A program made the position numbers and the translations under genes. Of a DNA stretch of 64,000 nt, positions 36,666 through 46,773 are shown in pieces. Below the pieces are notes generated by a model. The model was not told the origin of the DNA. It ran no database searches and saw only the letters and a list, made by a program, of their open reading frames with translations. The first letter of the stretch is position 1, and each line of letters begins with the position of its first letter. Origin of the DNA: Ensifer oleiphilus (GTDB taxonomy: Bacteria; Pseudomonadota; Alphaproteobacteria; Rhizobiales; Rhizobiaceae); NCBI RefSeq assembly GCF_013371465.1, contig NZ_JABWDU010000010.1, positions 124,001 to 188,000 on the forward strand, given 5' to 3'.

Positions 36666-37556
36666 ATGCGTTATGTCCAGCTTCGGGCTTTCCACCACGT
36701 GGCTCTCACCGGCAGCTTTTCACTGGCCGCGCGCGCCTTGCACCTCACGCAACCTGCCATCTCGGACCAGGTCCGCTGGCTGGAAGAGGAATATGACGTT
36801 GCCCTGTTTGTGCGAAAACGTCGGCAAATCGAGCTGACACCCGCGGGCTCCCGGCTTCTTGTCACGACCCGTCGCCTCTTCGATGCGGAAGGCGAGGCGC
36901 TCGATGTCCTGCAGGAGGAACGGTCGCTGCGGGCGGGCGCGCTCAGGATTGCCGCCGATTCGGTCGATCATGTGCTGGACGTCCTTACCGTTTTCCGGGA
37001 GCGGTTTCCCGGCATCCAGATCAAGGTCGTAGGCGGCAACTCTCACAGCATCGTGGAAGCTCTGCTTGCCTATGATGTGGATGTCGGCGTCCTCGGCGAG
37101 CTGCCCGACGAGCGCCCGTTCGACGTTTTTTCGCTCAATGTCTCCCCGGTTGTCCTCTTCGCCGCACGCTCTCATCCCCTTGCGACGCAGCAGAGCGTTC
37201 CCCTCGAAGCGTTGAGCGCATGGCCTTTGGTCATGCGTGAGCAGGGTTCACGCACCAGGCAGATGTTCGAGAAGCTCGCCGAGGCACAAGGCGTGCCACT
37301 GTGCTTTGCCATTGAGGCCGAAGGCCGCGAAGCGGTCCGGCGGATCGTTGCCGCCGGCGGGGGTCTTGGGATCGTTTCCGAGGCAGAGTTCGACAACGAC
37401 CCGCGGCTGGTAAAAATCGCGCTCGAACACCAGCCTCTTTCGATGCATGAGAAGCTGATCTGCCTGAAAGATCGTCGCAACAGCAAGTCAATCCAGGCGT
37501 TCTTCGCAACCGCTCGGTCGTTGACGCGCCAAGCGCGTCACAGCCAACTTCCTTGA
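36666..37556 (+). CDS. LysR-family regulator, phosphonate-linked
   Basis: A 296-residue LysR-type regulator. The N-terminal winged helix-turn-helix is MRYVQLRAFHHVALTGSFSLAARALHLTQPAISDQVRWLEEEY; the substrate-binding domain follows from about residue 90. The same 296-residue architecture, with RYVQLRAFH, SQ-type recognition helix, EAEGREAVR and VAAGGG motifs at equivalent places, is found at 48546-49436, so the two are paralogues bracketing the AEP genes. It is divergent from pbfA, whose promoter it probably controls, with a phosphonate or intermediate as likely effector. The open frame continues upstream but the ATG used here starts the usual LysR domain. Confidence 0.88.
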   Translation: MRYVQLRAFHHVALTGSFSLAARALHLTQPAISDQVRWLEEEYDVALFVRKRRQIELTPAGSRLLVTTRRLFDAEGEALDVLQEERSLRAGALRIAADSVDHVLDVLTVFRERFPGIQIKVVGGNSHSIVEALLAYDVDVGVLGELPDERPFDVFSLNVSPVVLFAARSHPLATQQSVPLEALSAWPLVMREQGSRTRQMFEKLAEAQGVPLCFAIEAEGREAVRRIVAAGGGLGIVSEAEFDNDPRLVKIALEHQPLSMHEKLICLKDRRNSKSIQAFFATARSLTRQARHSQLP

Positions 37557-37562
37557 GGTCTC

Positions 37563-37745
37563 CTACGTCGCGGTCATTTCGGACAGCCAATCCCGAAATG
37601 CCCTGACTTTCGGCAGTTTCGCCTTGGGCCCCGACGTCAGGAACCAGTATGACCCGGCGGCTTGAAGCCGGTCGCCGAAAGGCTCCACCAGCAAGCCGCT
37701 CGAAAGTTCACGCTCGACAAGTGCTGCACGGCCGAGCAAGACGAC
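37563..37745 (-). pseudogene. Remnant of a GcvA-type LysR regulator
   Basis: Sixty codons read VVLLGRAALVERELSSG...YWFLTSGPKAKLPKVRAFRDWLSEMTAT and end in a stop at 37563. This is the typical C-terminal end of a GcvA-like LysR effector domain. The first 230 or so residues, including the DNA-binding domain, are absent. It abuts the next remnant on the opposite strand. Confidence 0.7.
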
Positions 37746-37802
37746 ATGATGGATGGCTCATCGGCGCGCCGATCATGGGCGAGGAATTCGGCACGCGACC
37801 AC

Positions 37803-37934
37803 CTGTCACCGATCCTGAAGTCGCAGGGCATGGCAAGGGCCAAGCTAGCCCTGATCCGCGACAGCGAACTTGAAGTGAATTGGAAGATGGTCGTCGAGAA
37901 CAATCGCGAGTGCTATCACTGCGAGGCCAATCAC
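37803..37934 (+). pseudogene. Remnant of a Rieske oxygenase alpha subunit, GbcA-like
   Basis: About 44 codons, LSPILKSQGMARAKLALIRDSELEVNWKMVVENNRECYHCEANH, match the start of the catalytic domain of Rieske-type glycine-betaine demethylases (GbcA), including the iron-site region NNRECYHC..NH. The Rieske domain and the rest of the catalytic domain are missing, and the frame diverges after 37934. The rest of the 534-bp gap (37935-38090) shows no gene I can support. Confidence 0.7.
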
Positions 37935-38090
37935 CACGGATCTGCCGGACGATGCCCTCGTTCGGTTCTCCACTAACAACATCACATCAATTCGTGTGAC
38001 CGACGTATCAGTCTCAATCCAACACGTTTGACTTACCAGAGGCGGCGGCACGCCGGCGAAGGGGGAAACCTCCGCCCGCGATGTGTCGGC

Positions 38091-40106
38091 CTATCGCCAC
38101 GCCTGCGTACGGGCCAGCAGACCACGGGCGAGCAGCGCATGGATGAGCTTGGCGGCGACGTTGGTATAGAAGATCATCATGCCCATGGCTGCCGCCGGTG
38201 CGATGTCGCCCGCATCATCCATGTTGAGCACGGCGACCGATGCAAGCTTGGTATCGGAAGCATAGAGGAAGACCACCGCCGAGACCGTCGTCATGGCGTT
38301 GACGAAGAGATAGATTGCGATGTTGAGGATCGCCGGCAGACAGACCGGCAAAGTGACCCGGAAGAACAGCCGGTGGAAGGGCTGCTTTAGCGAAGCCGCG
38401 ACGGATTCGAACTCCGGATCCATCTGCTTCAGCGCCGTGAGCGCCGTCAGATGCGCGACGGTGTAGAAGTGCGTGACCGTCGAGACGACGAGGATCGTCA
38501 TCGTCCCGTAGATGGCGTTGAGCGGATTGGCCGGATTGTTGAAGAAGAAGATGTAGGCAAGTCCGAGCACCATGCCCGGCACGGCCATCGGCATCATCGC
38601 CAGAAAATGGAAGACGTTCCGGCCGAAGCGGAAAGCATCCGCCTTCTCCACCATATAGGCGCCGGCGAAGACGATCACCGAACCGAACAACGCTGTCAGC
38701 AGCGCAAGCCTGATCGAGTTGGCATAAGCAGACCAGCCGCCGCCGTCCATCAGGTCAAAGGCGAAATTCTTCGCGGTCAACGTCAGATCGTAGGGCCAGA
38801 ATTTCACGACCGCTGCGATCTGGCACATGGCGATCATGCCGAGGATGAAGAAGCTGACGAGGCATGCGAAGGCAAAACAGATGCCGTCCATGCGGGCATT
38901 GGGCTTGGGCACATAGGGCACCGCCCGCGCCGAAAGCAGCGCCACCTGGCGCTTCTGCATGCGGCGGTCGACGGCGAAGGCGAGGATGGCGGGCACCAGC
39001 AGGATGACCGAAACGACCGCGCCCATCTCGAAATTCTGCTGGCCGATCACCTGCTTGTAGATATCGACGGCGAGCATGCCGTATTGTCCGCCGATCACCT
39101 TGGGCAACCCGAAATCCGTGATGACAAGCGTGAAGACGACGAAGGCGGCCGAGACGATGCCAAAGCGGGCGCCTGGCAAGGTGACGGTCGTGAACGTGCG
39201 CCACTTGCTGGCCTTGAGCGATGCGGCAGCTTCGTAGTGGCGGGCGTCTGCGATGGAGAGTGCGGTCAAGATAATCAGAAAGGCATGCGGCAAGGTAAAA
39301 AACACCGAGCCGATGACGATGCCGATCGGGCCGTAGATCGAGTAGCCGAGAAGCCAATCCTTGAAGATACCCTGGTTGCCGAAGAGGTAGACGAGCGCGA
39401 TGCCAGGCAAGAGCGACGGCACGAGGATCGGGATGGCGAGGATGCCGCGGAACAGGCCTTTGAGCGGCATGCAACTGCGCGTCAGCCCATAGGCGAGAGC
39501 GAAGGCGATGGAGATCGTCACCACCGTACTGATCGCCGCCATCAGCACCGAGTTATAGATCGAGCGGGCAAGTGCCGGCGTCGAAAAATAAGTCTTGAAA
39601 TTGTCGAGGCCGAGCGTTCGTGCCGGCCGCAGCATGATGCGCCTGAAGGTGCCGGAATCATATTCACGCCATTCGGTGCCTTTCTCCAGCGTCGAACCGA
39701 CGAGAAAGGCCGCATCATCCGTGGTGCCACGAATACGGTAGTGGACCGGGCTGCGGAAGCTGAAGTCCGGGAAGAATTTTGTGGCTGCAAGCCGGCCATC
39801 GGTGCTGCTCGCAAGGTCAGCTTCCGCCACGGCGGCAAGCGTCCTGTTGAGGGCATCTCCCGTGACGACCCGCCCCCATTTCGTGCGCGTTTCGTCGCTG
39901 ACCTGGAACTCGAAGGCCGCGAGATCGAAGCGATAGGTCGACAGCGACTTCGACAACATGACGAAAAGCGGCGCCCCCAGGGCGACGATCAGGTAGAGCC
40001 CGATGACGGCCATGAGGCCAAACTTGATGCGGTCGTCGCGGGACGTTTCCTGCCGCAGTCGCTTGCCGGTCAGCGGCAGGTATGGTGCTTCGAGGGTGAT
40101 GTTCAT
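38091..40106 (-). CDS. phnU2: AEP ABC transporter, fused double permease
   Basis: A 671-residue inner-membrane protein with two MetI-like permease domains in one chain. Each has a run of hydrophobic helices and an EAA-type loop, for example YEAAASLKASKWRTFTTVTLP near residue 290 and FESVAASLKQPFHRLFFRVTLP near 590. It has a periplasmic-looking insert of about 120 residues between the first helix and the first domain (about residues 55-180), which makes it longer than the roughly 550-residue norm I recall for this family. It is two bases after the ATPase stop. It should import 2-aminoethylphosphonate. Confidence 0.82.
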   Translation of the reverse strand: MNITLEAPYLPLTGKRLRQETSRDDRIKFGLMAVIGLYLIVALGAPLFVMLSKSLSTYRFDLAAFEFQVSDETRTKWGRVVTGDALNRTLAAVAEADLASSTDGRLAATKFFPDFSFRSPVHYRIRGTTDDAAFLVGSTLEKGTEWREYDSGTFRRIMLRPARTLGLDNFKTYFSTPALARSIYNSVLMAAISTVVTISIAFALAYGLTRSCMPLKGLFRGILAIPILVPSLLPGIALVYLFGNQGIFKDWLLGYSIYGPIGIVIGSVFFTLPHAFLIILTALSIADARHYEAAASLKASKWRTFTTVTLPGARFGIVSAAFVVFTLVITDFGLPKVIGGQYGMLAVDIYKQVIGQQNFEMGAVVSVILLVPAILAFAVDRRMQKRQVALLSARAVPYVPKPNARMDGICFAFACLVSFFILGMIAMCQIAAVVKFWPYDLTLTAKNFAFDLMDGGGWSAYANSIRLALLTALFGSVIVFAGAYMVEKADAFRFGRNVFHFLAMMPMAVPGMVLGLAYIFFFNNPANPLNAIYGTMTILVVSTVTHFYTVAHLTALTALKQMDPEFESVAASLKQPFHRLFFRVTLPVCLPAILNIAIYLFVNAMTTVSAVVFLYASDTKLASVAVLNMDDAGDIAPAAAMGMMIFYTNVAAKLIHALLARGLLARTQAWR

Positions 40107-40108
40107 CC

Positions 40109-41272
40109 TCAGGCACTCCTTGGAAAGAGCAGCAGACGATCGCGCGGGATTTCCACCTGGATCACCCCGCCCGTCTCTATGTTCAGTCGGCGCACCGCAT
40201 TGACGGAGAAGTCGGCAACCAGCGTGCGCTCGCCAAGCCGCGGCGCCGTCAGGCGCGTGCGCCAGAACATGCCCAGGAACTCCATCTCCCGTACTTCGGC
40301 ATCGATAAGGTTTTGTGGCGTCGCAGGCCGATCGACGGCACTAACGACGTGGGCATGGGCCCCATGCGGAATGATGTCGACCGGGCGCACCACCGCCGTC
40401 GCCGTAGCGCCCGCTGCAAGATCTTTCGTTGAACAATCGAAGGCCGAGTGGCCAATCTCGACCGCCCCGTCCTTCAACACCATTGCAGGGAATTGGTTGG
40501 TTTCGCCGATGAAGTCGGCAACGAAGAGGGTTTTCGGGTGGCTGTAGATTTCGGTCGGTGATCCGACCTGCTCGATAACACCGTGATTCATCACCACGAT
40601 CCGGTCCGCCATCGCCAGCGCCTCTTCCTGGTCGTGCGTTACCATGATGGTGGTAACACCGAGCTTTCGCTGCAGCGACTTGATTTCATGGCGCAAGTGC
40701 ACCCGCACCTTGGCGTCGAGGGCGGACAGCGGCTCGTCCAACAGAAGCAGGCCAGGCGATATCGCGATAGCGCGTGCAAGGGCGATGCGCTGCTGCTGGC
40801 CGCCGGAAAGCTGGGCCGGATATTTCTTGCTCTGTTCAGAAAGTCCGACCGTTGCCAGAAGCTCGGTGACGCGCGTGGCAATCTCGGCTCTTGAGCGGCC
40901 GGTGTTTTCAAGACCGAAGGCGATGTTCTGCTCTATGGTGAGATTGGGAAAGAGCGCATAGGACTGGAAGACAATGCCGTAGTCCCGGTTGGAGGCAGGC
41001 AGTGTCGAGATGTTGCGGCCGCCCTGCAGGATCCTGCCAGCGGACTGAAGGTCGAGGCCGGCGATCGCCCGCAGGAGGGTCGTCTTGCCACAACCCGAGG
41101 GACCAAGGAAACAGATGAATTCCCCCTTGGCTATGCTCAGCGATATGTCACGAAGGGCGACGAAGTCGCCATAGCTTTTCCAGAGATCGGAGATTTCCAG
41201 ATAGGGCGCCGCCACTTCCGGGGCACGGGCAATGCCCGTAGGCGTCGGTTCGATCGACAAGGCATGTCTCAT
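40109..41272 (-). CDS. phnT2: AEP ABC transporter ATP-binding protein
   Basis: A 387-residue ATPase. The start [11 protein letters not shown] has GGAG seven bases upstream. Walker A is [18 protein letters not shown] near residue 65, the signature [14 protein letters not shown], and Walker [14 protein letters not shown]-terminal TOBE-like domain with regulatory beta-strands follows (from about 270). It powers the fused permease encoded next. The spacing between the binding-protein gene and this gene is 82 bp, so they are one operon. Confidence 0.9.
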   Translation of the reverse strand: MRHALSIEPTPTGIARAPEVAAPYLEISDLWKSYGDFVALRDISLSIAKGEFICFLGPSGCGKTTLLRAIAGLDLQSAGRILQGGRNISTLPASNRDYGIVFQSYALFPNLTIEQNIAFGLENTGRSRAEIATRVTELLATVGLSEQSKKYPAQLSGGQQQRIALARAIAISPGLLLLDEPLSALDAKVRVHLRHEIKSLQRKLGVTTIMVTHDQEEALAMADRIVVMNHGVIEQVGSPTEIYSHPKTLFVADFIGETNQFPAMVLKDGAVEIGHSAFDCSTKDLAAGATATAVVRPVDIIPHGAHAHVVSAVDRPATPQNLIDAEVREMEFLGMFWRTRLTAPRLGERTLVADFSVNAVRRLNIETGGVIQVEIPRDRLLLFPRSA

Positions 41273-41354
41273 CTGCAAGCTCCGCTGGCTGTCAGGCAAT
41301 TTTCGAGAATGCGATGGGCGGGGAGCGCGAAGCACCCCGCCCGGGCGATCGATG

Positions 41355-42377
41355 TCAGCTCTTCGGTTCCGACTTGGCGTCGTAACGCTTCTGCCATTCC
41401 TTCAGGATGGTGGCGCGATTGTTCGCGGCCCATTCGAAGTCGTTGTCGATCATCTTTGCAGCGATGTCGGAGGGCAGATGCTCGACCGGCTTGGCGACAC
41501 CCGGATAGGCGACCACAGCATAGCCGGCATTGTACATTTCGTTGGCCTCCTTGGTGACCGACCAGTCGACCAGGGTCTTTGCAGCCTCAAGGTTGGCCGT
41601 GCCGGCGATGATCGCCGTTGCCTCCGCTTCCCAGCCGGAACCTTCCGTCGGGAAGATGATGTCGATCGGCGCGCCGGCGCTCTTGGCCTTGGCGCCGGGG
41701 AACTCGAAGGAAACACCGATCACGGCCTCGCCGGCGCCTGCCATCTTGCACGGCTTCGAGCCGGAATGCGTATAGGCGGAGATGTTCTCGTGCAGCTTGT
41801 CCATGAAGGACCAGGCCTTCTCCTCGCCCCACATCTGCATCCAGCCCGACACGTCGAGGAACCCTGTGCCGGATGAGGCCGGGTTCGGCATGACGACATG
41901 CCCCTTGTACTCGGGCTTTGTCAGGTCATCCCAGCTCTTGGGAGCCTTCAGGCCCAGCTTTTCGCCCTCCACCGTGTTGTAGCAAAGGGCCGCGACATAG
42001 GCGTCCATGCCGACCCAGCTCGGCGGGTTGTCCTTGTCGACGAATTTCTTGTCGAGCGCCTCGACGCCCTTCGGCTGGTATGCTTCCAGCATGCCCTCCG
42101 TTTTCAGGAGCAGCAGCGATGTTGCGGCAAGCCCCCAGACGACATCGGCTTGCGGATTGTCCTTTTCGGCAAGCAGCTTGGCCGTCATCACGCCGGTCGA
42201 ATCCCGGACCCAGTTGATCTTGATATCGGGGTGCGACTTCTCGAACGTCGCCTTGTAGCGATCAAGGTCGACAGCCTCGACAGCGGTGTAAACGGTGAGT
42301 TCTGTCTGGGCGGAAGCAATGGCAGGAAGCACCACGGACATGGCGCCGGCAAGCATAAAAAACATGTGTCTGTTCAT
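41355..42377 (-). CDS. phnS2: AEP ABC transporter periplasmic binding protein
   Basis: A 340-residue binding protein with signal peptide MNRHMFFMLAGAMSVVLPAIASA cleaved before QTELTVYTA. The start has GAGGAG upstream; the frame is open 26 codons earlier. It belongs to the iron/Fbp-like solute-binding fold used for 2-aminoethylphosphonate (IKINWVRDSTGVMTAKLLAEK, VVWGLAAT). It probably delivers AEP from the periplasm to the fused permease. It starts its own transcription unit: a terminator for the upstream phnY gene lies between the two. Confidence 0.9.
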   Translation of the reverse strand: MNRHMFFMLAGAMSVVLPAIASAQTELTVYTAVEAVDLDRYKATFEKSHPDIKINWVRDSTGVMTAKLLAEKDNPQADVVWGLAATSLLLLKTEGMLEAYQPKGVEALDKKFVDKDNPPSWVGMDAYVAALCYNTVEGEKLGLKAPKSWDDLTKPEYKGHVVMPNPASSGTGFLDVSGWMQMWGEEKAWSFMDKLHENISAYTHSGSKPCKMAGAGEAVIGVSFEFPGAKAKSAGAPIDIIFPTEGSGWEAEATAIIAGTANLEAAKTLVDWSVTKEANEMYNAGYAVVAYPGVAKPVEHLPSDIAAKMIDNDFEWAANNRATILKEWQKRYDAKSEPKS

Positions 42378-42635
42378 GCTGAAAATCTCCTCTGGAGGCC
42401 TGGAAAAAATTCCGGGAAGCATGGCTGGCAATCTGTCGCTGCCCTTGTCTTGCACGCTTCAGGAGGCATTCTGCGTGGGTGATTTCAATTAGTAAAATTT
42501 ATTATTCTTATCGTTGGCAAAGTAAAAACTATGGATCTGCTGCCGCTTTATTCGGCACCTGCGGAGCAATCGATGATGAAACCGCCACCGGCTGCATCAT
42601 CCGGCGGCATTTGCCAAAAAGGGCTGCAACAGACC

Positions 42636-42668
42636 AAGAAAAAAGGGAGCTGCCGATCGGCAGCTCCC
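42636..42668 (-). terminator. Rho-independent terminator after phnY
   Basis: On the minus strand the palindrome GGGAGCTGCC-GATC-GGCAGCTCCC (42645-42668) is followed by a run of T residues broken by one C. It lies 47 bp after the phnY stop. It therefore ends the phnW-phnA-phnY transcript and separates it from the importer operon. The 258 bp between it and phnS2 contain an AT-rich stretch (about 42487-42530) that may hold the importer promoter; nothing else is seen. Confidence 0.88.
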
Positions 42669-42714
42669 AGATATGGTGGCCAGGCAGGGGACACCCGGAT
42701 CACCGGGACCCAAC

Positions 42715-44172
42715 TCACCAGGGCAGGGAAAACGTCTTGACGTTGGTAAAGCTCTTCATGGCTTCGATCACACCTTCCTTGTAGCCGTTGCCAGAATCCT
42801 TGATGCCGCCGAAGGGAGACATTTCGATTCGGTAGCCGGGCACTTCCCAGATGTTGACCGTGCCGACCCTGAGCCCGGCGATATACTTCTGCATCCGGCG
42901 GAAATCGTTGGTGCAGACCCCCGACGACAGGCCGAAGGCGGTCGAGTTGGAAAGCGCGATCAGCGCATCGTCATCGTCGGACGCCCGCACGATCGGAATG
43001 ATCGGCGCGAAGGTTTCCTCCATCACCAGTTCGCTCGAATGCGGCACACGATCGACCACGATCGGCGGAAGCAGGGCGCCGCGGCGGCCGGGATCGTAGA
43101 GGATCTCCGCGCCCTCTTCGGCCGCCTTGTGCACACGACGCTCGAAGATTTCGGCGGCACGGGCATGTACCACAGTACCCAGTTCGGTCGACCGATCCAT
43201 CGGGTCGCCGAAGCGCAGCTTCTTGGCCCGCTCCAGCACCAGCGGCACGAAGCGGTCGGCGACACTCTCCTGGCACAGGATACGCTTGACGGCCGTGCAG
43301 CGCTGGCCGGAGTTCTTCGTCGCGCCGGCAACCGCCAGGTCCGCCGCCTTTGCCAGGTCGTCGTCCGACAGGTCGTTGAGAATGATCAGCGGATCGTTGC
43401 CGCCGAGCTCAAGGATCTGGCGCTTGTAGTGCGCGTTGGCCGCGATCAACTTGCCCACCGGCACGCTGCCGGTGAAGGTGATGAGGTCGAAGTTCGGGTT
43501 GGTCATCATCTCCATGCCGATATCCGCCGGCCAGCCGGTGACCACCGACAGCATTTCCGGCGGCAATCCGGCCTCGTAGAGAATGTCGGCGAAGACGAGC
43601 GCCGTCATCGGCGTCAGCTCCGTCGGCTTTAGCACCACGCAGTTGTTGGTGGCGATCGCAGGCGCCACCTTGTGCGCCACCATGTTGAGCGGATGGTTGA
43701 ATGGCGTGATCGCTGAAATGGCGGTCAGCGGCTCGCGCATCGTGAAGATCTTGCGCGCCTTGCCATGCGGGGTGAGATCGCAGGAGAAAATCTCGCCGTC
43801 ATCGTGGATACACATCTGGCCCGACAACGTCAAAACGTCGAAGGCGCGCCCGACTTCGTAGAGCGAATCCTGCTTCGATATGCCGAGTTCCAGCGTGATT
43901 ATATCGGAGATCTCCTCCTTGCGGGCGACCAGTATCTCGGCCGCCTTCAAGAGGATGCGCTGGCGCTCGTACCGGGTCAGCTTCGGCTGATAGGCCGCCG
44001 CGATCTCGAAGGCCTTGCGCGCATGCTCGGCATTACCCGCTGGAACCGTGCCGATGACGGCATCGTTCCAAGGATAGTGCACCTCGATCACGCCCTCGGC
44101 ATCGACCGTTTTGCCGGCAATGCGCATGGGCTCGTGGCGCAAAGCAAATGTCGTTTCCACCTTGGTCATCAT
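42715..44172 (-). CDS. phnY: Phosphonoacetaldehyde dehydrogenase
   Basis: A 485-residue aldehyde dehydrogenase oxidising phosphonoacetaldehyde to phosphonoacetate with NAD+. The start is the first of two ATGs after GAGGAGCGG, and the preceding phnA stop lies seven bases away. The catalytic Cys is in [12 protein letters not shown] near residue 290 and the general-base Glu in [10 protein letters not shown] near 255. The NAD-binding segment [21 protein letters not shown] and the C-terminal [15 protein letters not shown] are intact. Gene order phnW-phnA-phnY is the arrangement known from Sinorhizobium, so the assignment is strong. Confidence 0.92.
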   Translation of the reverse strand: MMTKVETTFALRHEPMRIAGKTVDAEGVIEVHYPWNDAVIGTVPAGNAEHARKAFEIAAAYQPKLTRYERQRILLKAAEILVARKEEISDIITLELGISKQDSLYEVGRAFDVLTLSGQMCIHDDGEIFSCDLTPHGKARKIFTMREPLTAISAITPFNHPLNMVAHKVAPAIATNNCVVLKPTELTPMTALVFADILYEAGLPPEMLSVVTGWPADIGMEMMTNPNFDLITFTGSVPVGKLIAANAHYKRQILELGGNDPLIILNDLSDDDLAKAADLAVAGATKNSGQRCTAVKRILCQESVADRFVPLVLERAKKLRFGDPMDRSTELGTVVHARAAEIFERRVHKAAEEGAEILYDPGRRGALLPPIVVDRVPHSSELVMEETFAPIIPIVRASDDDDALIALSNSTAFGLSSGVCTNDFRRMQKYIAGLRVGTVNIWEVPGYRIEMSPFGGIKDSGNGYKEGVIEAMKSFTNVKTFSLPW

Positions 44173-44179
44173 CCGCTCC

Positions 44180-45448
44180 TCAATTTGCCGGCTGCGCTGC
44201 GGCGACCAGCGCATAATAGAAGGCGTCGAAGTTGCGCAGGGAAGCGGCGGAGGTCAGCTCGGGAAGCTTGCGGTTGGAGATGAAAGGCACCTGTTGTTCG
44301 GTGAGGCCGCCGTGCGACCGAAGCGGCTCGTTCAGCGCGGCGAGGTCGTGGCGATGCTCGCTGGTGCCGAGCGTCTTGTTCTCCGAGGAGATGAGCACGA
44401 TATCGCCGATGCGATCATCAGGCAGTTCGAAGCGAATGCAGGCCTCGGGTCGCGAAAGTACGACATCGATGCCGTCGATCGCCGCGAGCCGCTCGATGAT
44501 CTCTTCCTTGTCGGCGCGTTCCGGCAGATAGGCAGTTGCGAACGAACCCAGTGCGCCGTGATGCACGACGTAAGGGTCGGTGATCGGCAGGATGACGCGC
44601 GCGGCATCCTTGCCGAGCCATTCGTCGAGCACGTCCTGCACGTAGATGACATCGGGCGAACCGTCTGCCTTGTGCTTCGGCTTCATGCCGTGGTCGGCCG
44701 TCACGATGATCGCCGCTCCCAGCGCGTCGAGTTCGGTCAGATACTTGTCGAACATCTCGTAGAACGCGTTCGCCTGGGGAACGCCGGGCGCATATTTATG
44801 CTGCACGTAATCGGTCGTCGTGAGGTACATGACGTCGGGAGAAAACTCCTTCAAGAGCTTCACACCGGCGGCAAAGACGAATTCCGACAGTTCCGCCGAG
44901 TAGACTTCCGGCACCGGCCGGCCCAGCCAGGCCGAGGCATTGTCGATGCCATGTTCTGCCTTGGTCGATTTGTCCGCCTTTTCGGACGAGAAGCAGATCG
45001 CCCTGCCCTCATCGAATTTGAGCCCGTCACCAAGAAGCGCACGCAGCTTGTCCTTGGCGGTAACCACGGCGACCTTGGCTCCGGCATCGTAGAACGCCTT
45101 GAAGATGGTCGGAGCGCGCAGGAAGCGCGGATCGTTCATCATCACTTCCTTGCCGGTCTGCGGTTCGTAGAGGTAGTTGCCGCAGATGCCGTGAATGGCC
45201 GGCGGACGACCGGTTGCAATCGACAGGTTGTTGGGGTTGGTGAAGCTCGGGATGACGCTGAGCGCCGTGCGCTCGGTGCCGGTCTGGCGCATGCGGGCAA
45301 GCGTCGGCATCAGTCCGGCCTTGATGGCCTCGTCGAGATAGGCCGGCTCGCAGCCGTCGAGGCAGATGGCGATGGCCGGGACGTTCGGCCAGGGATAGCT
45401 GCGCCGGTTGGCGGTGACGGCAACGTTGATCTTGGACATCTGGTTCAT
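44180..45448 (-). CDS. phnA: Phosphonoacetate hydrolase
   Basis: A 422-residue alkaline-phosphatase-superfamily hydrolase cleaving the C-P bond of phosphonoacetate to acetate and phosphate, a zinc enzyme. Metal ligands are visible in [15 protein letters not shown] and [11 protein letters not shown]; the nucleophile Thr is in [13 protein letters not shown] near residue 60. The start is placed at MNQMSKINV since AGGA lies eight bases before; a further ATG upstream (45469) touches the phnW stop and lacks a site. Length and motifs fit PhnA of Sinorhizobium. Confidence 0.92.
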   Translation of the reverse strand: MNQMSKINVAVTANRRSYPWPNVPAIAICLDGCEPAYLDEAIKAGLMPTLARMRQTGTERTALSVIPSFTNPNNLSIATGRPPAIHGICGNYLYEPQTGKEVMMNDPRFLRAPTIFKAFYDAGAKVAVVTAKDKLRALLGDGLKFDEGRAICFSSEKADKSTKAEHGIDNASAWLGRPVPEVYSAELSEFVFAAGVKLLKEFSPDVMYLTTTDYVQHKYAPGVPQANAFYEMFDKYLTELDALGAAIIVTADHGMKPKHKADGSPDVIYVQDVLDEWLGKDAARVILPITDPYVVHHGALGSFATAYLPERADKEEIIERLAAIDGIDVVLSRPEACIRFELPDDRIGDIVLISSENKTLGTSEHRHDLAALNEPLRSHGGLTEQQVPFISNRKLPELTSAASLRNFDAFYYALVAAAQPAN

Positions 45449-45469
45449 CGGGAAAATCCTATCGTTCAT

Positions 45470-46672
45470 TCAGGCGGCGAGACGGCTGCGTTCGGCAAGG
45501 GCGACCGCCGGCGGGGCGGCGCTGGCAACCCCCATTTCGGTGAGGGATGTGCGCGCGGCCTCGACCACGCGGCGCATCACATGTTCATCCATGCGGCCGA
45601 TGCAGCCGATGCGGAAGCTGTCGACGACCGTCAGCTTGCCGGGATAGATGATGAAACCCTTCTCCTTCATCAGCTCGTAAAAGCGATCGAAGGCGAAAGC
45701 CGGATCGGCCGGGCTGAAGAAGGTGACGATGATCGGCGACAGCCAGCGGTCGGCAAGCAGCGTTTCGAAGCCTGCCTCGCGCATGCCGGCGACCATGACG
45801 TCGCGGTTGCGGGCATAGCGGGCGCCGCGGGCGGCAACGCCGCCTTCCTCACGGTGCAGCCGCAGCGCCTCCAGGAACGCAGCGACAACGTGGGTCGGCG
45901 GCGTGAAACGCCACTGGCCAGTCTTGTTCATGGCGTCCCACTGCGCGTGCACATCGAGGCTGAGCGAATGGCTGCGACCCTTGGCGGCCTCCAGCTCGGT
46001 CTTGCGGGCGATGACGAAGCCGAATCCGGGCACGCCTTCGATGCATTTGTTGGCGGACGAAACGATCGCCTCGTAGCGCAGATCGGCAATTCCGGCCGGA
46101 ACGGCGCCGAAGGCGCTCATGGAGTCGACCAGCAACTTGCGCCCGTTAGCATAAACGACCTCGGAGATTTCCTTCAGCGGATTGAGGATGCCGGAGCTGG
46201 TCTCGCAATGAACGACGATGACATGGGTGATATCCGGATCCGCATTGAGCGCTGCGGCGACTTCGGGGCCGCGGGGCGGCATGTAATCGCCTTTGTCGAT
46301 CGTCACATGGTCGCGGCCGAGATAGGTGAGCGTCTGTGCGATGCGCTTGCCGTAGGCACCGTTGATAAGCACCAGGACCTTGCCGTCGCGCGGAACGAAG
46401 CTGCCGAGCATGGCCTCGACCGAGAACGAGCCGCTACCCTGCATCGGAACGCAGTCGAACTCGCCCTTGGCATCGCCGGCAATGTCGAGAAGCTGGCGGC
46501 GCAGTTCCGCCGTCATCGCGCGAAAGTCGCCATCCCACGAGCCCCAGTCGCGGAGCATAGCCTCCTTGACTTCATAGGCCGTCGTCAGCGGGCCGGGCGT
46601 GAGCAGATAGGGTTCGCCCAGTCTTGGCGTTTCCAGTGGTGCGATGGTTCTGTCAGAAGCGGTGTTTGGCAT
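45470..46672 (-). CDS. phnW: 2-aminoethylphosphonate:pyruvate aminotransferase
   Basis: A 400-residue class V PLP aminotransferase converting AEP and pyruvate to phosphonoacetaldehyde and alanine. The N-terminal [16 protein letters not shown] and [10 protein letters not shown], the central [12 protein letters not shown] and [11 protein letters not shown], and the PLP Lys in [15 protein letters not shown] are those of PhnW. The end of the phnW frame touches phnA. It has a regulator-like motif shared with the Na/Pi cotransporter gene about 60 bp upstream of its start. GAGGACGGACA precedes the ATG. Confidence 0.94.
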   Translation of the reverse strand: MPNTASDRTIAPLETPRLGEPYLLTPGPLTTAYEVKEAMLRDWGSWDGDFRAMTAELRRQLLDIAGDAKGEFDCVPMQGSGSFSVEAMLGSFVPRDGKVLVLINGAYGKRIAQTLTYLGRDHVTIDKGDYMPPRGPEVAAALNADPDITHVIVVHCETSSGILNPLKEISEVVYANGRKLLVDSMSAFGAVPAGIADLRYEAIVSSANKCIEGVPGFGFVIARKTELEAAKGRSHSLSLDVHAQWDAMNKTGQWRFTPPTHVVAAFLEALRLHREEGGVAARGARYARNRDVMVAGMREAGFETLLADRWLSPIIVTFFSPADPAFAFDRFYELMKEKGFIIYPGKLTVVDSFRIGCIGRMDEHVMRRVVEAARTSLTEMGVASAAPPAVALAERSRLAA

Positions 46673-46731
46673 TGTCCGTCCTCACGTTGGCGTCTCCGGG
46701 AATGACAATGCGGCGGCTTGATATATATGTA

Positions 46732-46770
46732 AAATCGTTCTTTTGTATGAATCTATCGATTTGACTTATA
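46732..46770. promoter_or_regulatory. Shared phn motif before phnW
   Basis: A 39-bp stretch starting AAATCGTTC and ending GACTTATA lies 60-98 bp upstream of phnW. It matches the stretch at 48491-48529 in 27 of 39 positions without gaps, with conserved AAATCGTTC, ATG, ATCGA and ACTTAT. The two sites lie at almost the same distance from their genes, which fits a common regulator, most simply the LysR protein encoded at 48546. Confidence 0.6.
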
Positions 46771-46773
46771 CTG

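Noticed and set aside
37936-38032. Open stretch reading DLPDDALVRFSTNNITSIRV after the Rieske remnant
   Set aside because: Short, no start or homology that I recognise, and in a different frame from the remnant.
38451-40547. A 698-residue plus-strand open frame over the permease and ATPase genes
   Set aside because: It runs antisense to two genes with clear domains and is rich in charged, low-hydrophobicity residues; it is a GC-rich antisense shadow.
42378-42635. Copy of the phn motif before the AEP importer operon
   Set aside because: Only CTTATC and AT-rich similarity is seen; no alignment at the spacing found for phnW and the Na/Pi gene.
44111-46705. An 864-residue plus-strand open frame over phnA and phnW
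   Set aside because: It is antisense to two well-identified enzymes and has no recognisable motif.
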